Shown: positions 12,664-14,389 of the stretch, piece after piece
Layout of the letters: every line of letters starts with the position of its first letter
Numbering within the stretch: position 1 is the stretch's first letter
From: DATDDB01 sp035260545
Lineage (GTDB): Bacteria > Pseudomonadota > Gammaproteobacteria > Burkholderiales > Gallionellaceae
Length of the DNA: 14,389 bases
Direction of reading: 5' to 3'
Assembly: GCA_035260545.1 (NCBI GenBank)
Contig: DATFUZ010000069.1
Span: 1 to 14,389 of the forward strand
Position numbers and translations under genes: made by a program
Notes under the pieces: model-generated
Databases searched by the model: none
Seen by the model: only the letters and a program-made list of their open reading frames with translations
Told to the model about the DNA's origin: nothing

Positions 12664-13317
12664 ATGGATCAGGTGATCCGCTACGCGCTGATCGTGGGCG
12701 TGCCCATCCTGCTCGCAATCACCTTGCATGAAGCCGCGCACGGCTACACCGCGCGCTATTTCGGCGACAACACCGCCGAGCGTGCTGGCCGCCTCAGCCT
12801 GAATCCCTTGCGGCACATCGATCCGATAGGCACGGTTGCGGTGCCCCTGGTGCTGCTGATCATATCGCTCTATGCGCATACGCTGTTCATCTTCGGCTGG
12901 GCCAAGCCGGTCCCGGTCAATTTCAGTGCCTTGCGCAATCCGAAGAAGGACATGCTGTGGGTGGCCCTGGCCGGGCCTGCTTCCAACCTCGCGATGGCCT
13001 TCGCATGGGCGCTGCTGGTGCGGCTGACCGTGGGCGAGCATGGCTTCGTCGCCGGTCCCCTCTTCGAGATCGCCCGGAGCGGGGTGCAGATCAACGCGAT
13101 ATTCATGCTGCTGAACCTGATTCCCATCCCTCCGCTGGATGGAGGCCGGGTCGCGGTAAGTCTGCTACCATATCGGGCTGCAGTACGATATGCGCAGATC
13201 GAGCCCTACGGGATTTTCATTCTGCTGATTCTGCTGATGACCTTCGGACTGGGGCAGTTATTGTTTCAGCTTGCGGCCATGGTGTCCGCGGCGATTTATT
13301 ATATTTTCGGGTTATAG
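12664..13317 (+). CDS. Site-2-protease-type M50 zinc metallopeptidase (intramembrane)
   Basis: A 217-residue inner-membrane protein with about five to six hydrophobic segments. The zinc and catalytic motif HEAAHG (22-27: H22, E23, H26) lies in the first membrane segment. The second motif, NLIPIPPLDGGRV (151-163, D159 as third zinc ligand), lies in a later one. GPASN (104-108) is also family-typical. No PDZ or CBS domain is present, so this is the compact YwhC/SREBP-like S2P form and not RseP. The substrate is unknown. It starts six bases after yciO, with GGAGG (12648-12652) inside the yciO end, and stops nine bases before trpS. The tight spacing supports one operon, a linkage I recall as common in betaproteobacteria. 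Confidence 0.93.
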   Translation: MDQVIRYALIVGVPILLAITLHEAAHGYTARYFGDNTAERAGRLSLNPLRHIDPIGTVAVPLVLLIISLYAHTLFIFGWAKPVPVNFSALRNPKKDMLWVALAGPASNLAMAFAWALLVRLTVGEHGFVAGPLFEIARSGVQINAIFMLLNLIPIPPLDGGRVAVSLLPYRAAVRYAQIEPYGIFILLILLMTFGLGQLLFQLAAMVSAAIYYIFGL

Positions 13318-13326
13318 AAGCAGATT

Positions 13327-14389
13327 ATGTTCGCTGATCGTGTGTTATCCGGTATGCGCCCCACGGGCAGTTTGCACCTCGGGCACTATCATGGCGTGCT
13401 CAAGAACTGGGTGCGCATGCAACTGGAATATGAATGCCTGTTTTTCGTTGCCGACTGGCACGCACTGACTACTCATTACGACACGCCACAGGTCATCGAA
13501 CAGAACGTCTGGGATATGGTGGTGGACTGGCTGGCCGCCGGGGTTGATCCCGCGCAGGCCACGCTGTTCATCCAGTCGCGCGTGCCCGAGCATGCCGAAC
13601 TGCACCTGCTGCTTTCCATGATTACCCCGCTGGGCTGGCTGGAGCGCGTGCCGACCTACAAGGACCAGCAGGAAAAGCTGTCGGAGCGCGATCTTTCGAC
13701 ATACGGCTTCCTCGGCTATCCGCTGCTGATGAGCGCCGACATCCTGATCTACCGTGCGACCCAGGTGCCGGTGGGCGAGGATCAGGTTCCCCACCTTGAA
13801 TTTACCCGGGAGTTGGCGCGGCGTTTCAACCACATGTATGGCCGCGAACCGGGCTTCGAGGAAAAGGCGGAGGCCGCCATCAAGAAGCTGGGCGGCAAGA
13901 AGGCCAAGCTCTACAACGAACTGCGCACCCGCTACCAGGAGCAGGGCGACGAGGAGGCGCTGGAGGCGGCCAAGGCGCTGCTGGACGAGCACCAGAGCCT
14001 TTCCCTCGGCGACCGCGAGCGCTTGTTCGGCTACCTGGAGGGCGGCGGCAAGATGATACTGTCCGAGCCCGAGGCGATGCTGACTGCGGCGTCCAGGATG
14101 CCGGGCCTGGACGGGCAGAAGATGTCCAAGTCGTATAACAATACGCTCGGCCTGCGCGAGGATGAGGCGGAAGTAACCCGCAAGGTTCGCACCATGCCGA
14201 CCGATCCGGCGCGCGTGCGCCGTTCCGACCCGGGCAATCCGGCAAACTGCCCGGTATGGCAATTGCACGGAGTGTATTCCGGCGAGGACGTCAAACTGTG
14301 GGTGCACAAGGGTTGCACCACGGCAGGGATAGGCTGCCTGGAATGCAAGCAGCCGGTCATTACCGCCATTCTGGAAGAGCAGCGGCCAA
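13327..14389 (+). CDS. trpS: Tryptophanyl-tRNA synthetase, 3' end outside window
   Basis: The first 354 residues are visible and the frame is open to the window edge; the family form of this type is about 400 residues. A class I synthetase: HIGH-type motif GSLHLGHYHG (14-23), tryptophan-pocket region ITPLGWLERVPTYKDQ (99-114), YPLLMSADILIYRATQVPVGEDQ (131-153) and KMSKS (265-269). There is an insertion of ~70 residues (~175-245, charged, KKLGGKKAKLYNELRTRYQ...) compared with the compact E. coli enzyme. Toward the C-terminus four cysteines appear as C308-x21-C330-x6-C337-x2-C340, resembling the iron-sulfur motif reported in Thermotoga TrpRS. ATG 13327 gives the family N-terminus. It is the last visible gene of the ratA-to-trpS run and joins the M50 gene with a nine-base gap. 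Confidence 0.96.
   Translation, partial: MFADRVLSGMRPTGSLHLGHYHGVLKNWVRMQLEYECLFFVADWHALTTHYDTPQVIEQNVWDMVVDWLAAGVDPAQATLFIQSRVPEHAELHLLLSMITPLGWLERVPTYKDQQEKLSERDLSTYGFLGYPLLMSADILIYRATQVPVGEDQVPHLEFTRELARRFNHMYGREPGFEEKAEAAIKKLGGKKAKLYNELRTRYQEQGDEEALEAAKALLDEHQSLSLGDRERLFGYLEGGGKMILSEPEAMLTAASRMPGLDGQKMSKSYNNTLGLREDEAEVTRKVRTMPTDPARVRRSDPGNPANCPVWQLHGVYSGEDVKLWVHKGCTTAGIGCLECKQPVITAILEEQRP

Noticed and set aside
11911..13041. Minus-strand open frame (376 codons) opposite yciO and the M50 gene
   Set aside because: The composition is Gln/His/Arg-rich, typical of antisense to GC-rich coding sequence, and no motif is present.

Overview
The window looks like chromosome of a high-GC, sulfur-metabolising betaproteobacterium, perhaps in or near Nitrosomonadales. 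I base this on codon and GC character, on the smpB / ratA-rnfH divergon, and on the PHP phosphatase - yciO - site-2 protease - trpS order, which I recall as typical of betaproteobacteria. The taxonomy is inference. No insertion sequence, phage gene or CRISPR array was seen.

Layout. 1-990 (minus strand): the 5' end of an unrecognised gene cut by the window edge, a 173-residue hypothetical protein with a possible actin-like (ASKHA) nucleotide-binding start, and tRNA-Arg(CCT) directly upstream of it. 1090-3015 (plus): an ABC-F ATPase of the Uup type. 3016-3248: an intergenic region with a palindrome and short direct repeats. 3249-7012 (plus): a three-gene cassette closed by a strong intrinsic terminator at 7040-7073. 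7159-8397 (plus): an MFS transporter, convergent with an orphan, doubly membrane-anchored TAXI-type solute-binding protein (8413-9744, minus) that lies downstream of smpB (9785-10234, minus). 10276-14389 (plus): ratA, rnfH, PHP-family phosphatase, yciO, M50 protease and trpS (3' end outside the window), tightly packed.

The most interesting part is 3249-7012. The first gene encodes a five-haem protein. Its first ~415 residues are a tri-haem cytochrome of the alcohol/fructose dehydrogenase cytochrome-subunit type. Its last ~270 residues are a di-haem thiosulfate dehydrogenase (TsdA)-like domain that keeps a candidate catalytic-haem cysteine. It is followed by a probably Tat-exported type-2 periplasmic binding protein with no permease nearby, and by a DsrE-family protein with a signal peptide and a single conserved-position cysteine. 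Together they suggest a periplasmic pathway in which a sulfur oxyanion (or a related compound) is bound, oxidised or reduced at the TsdA-type haem, the electrons pass through the fused tri-haem module, and sulfur is carried by the exported DsrE protein. The assignment of each domain comes from sequence motifs. The pathway is a hypothesis.
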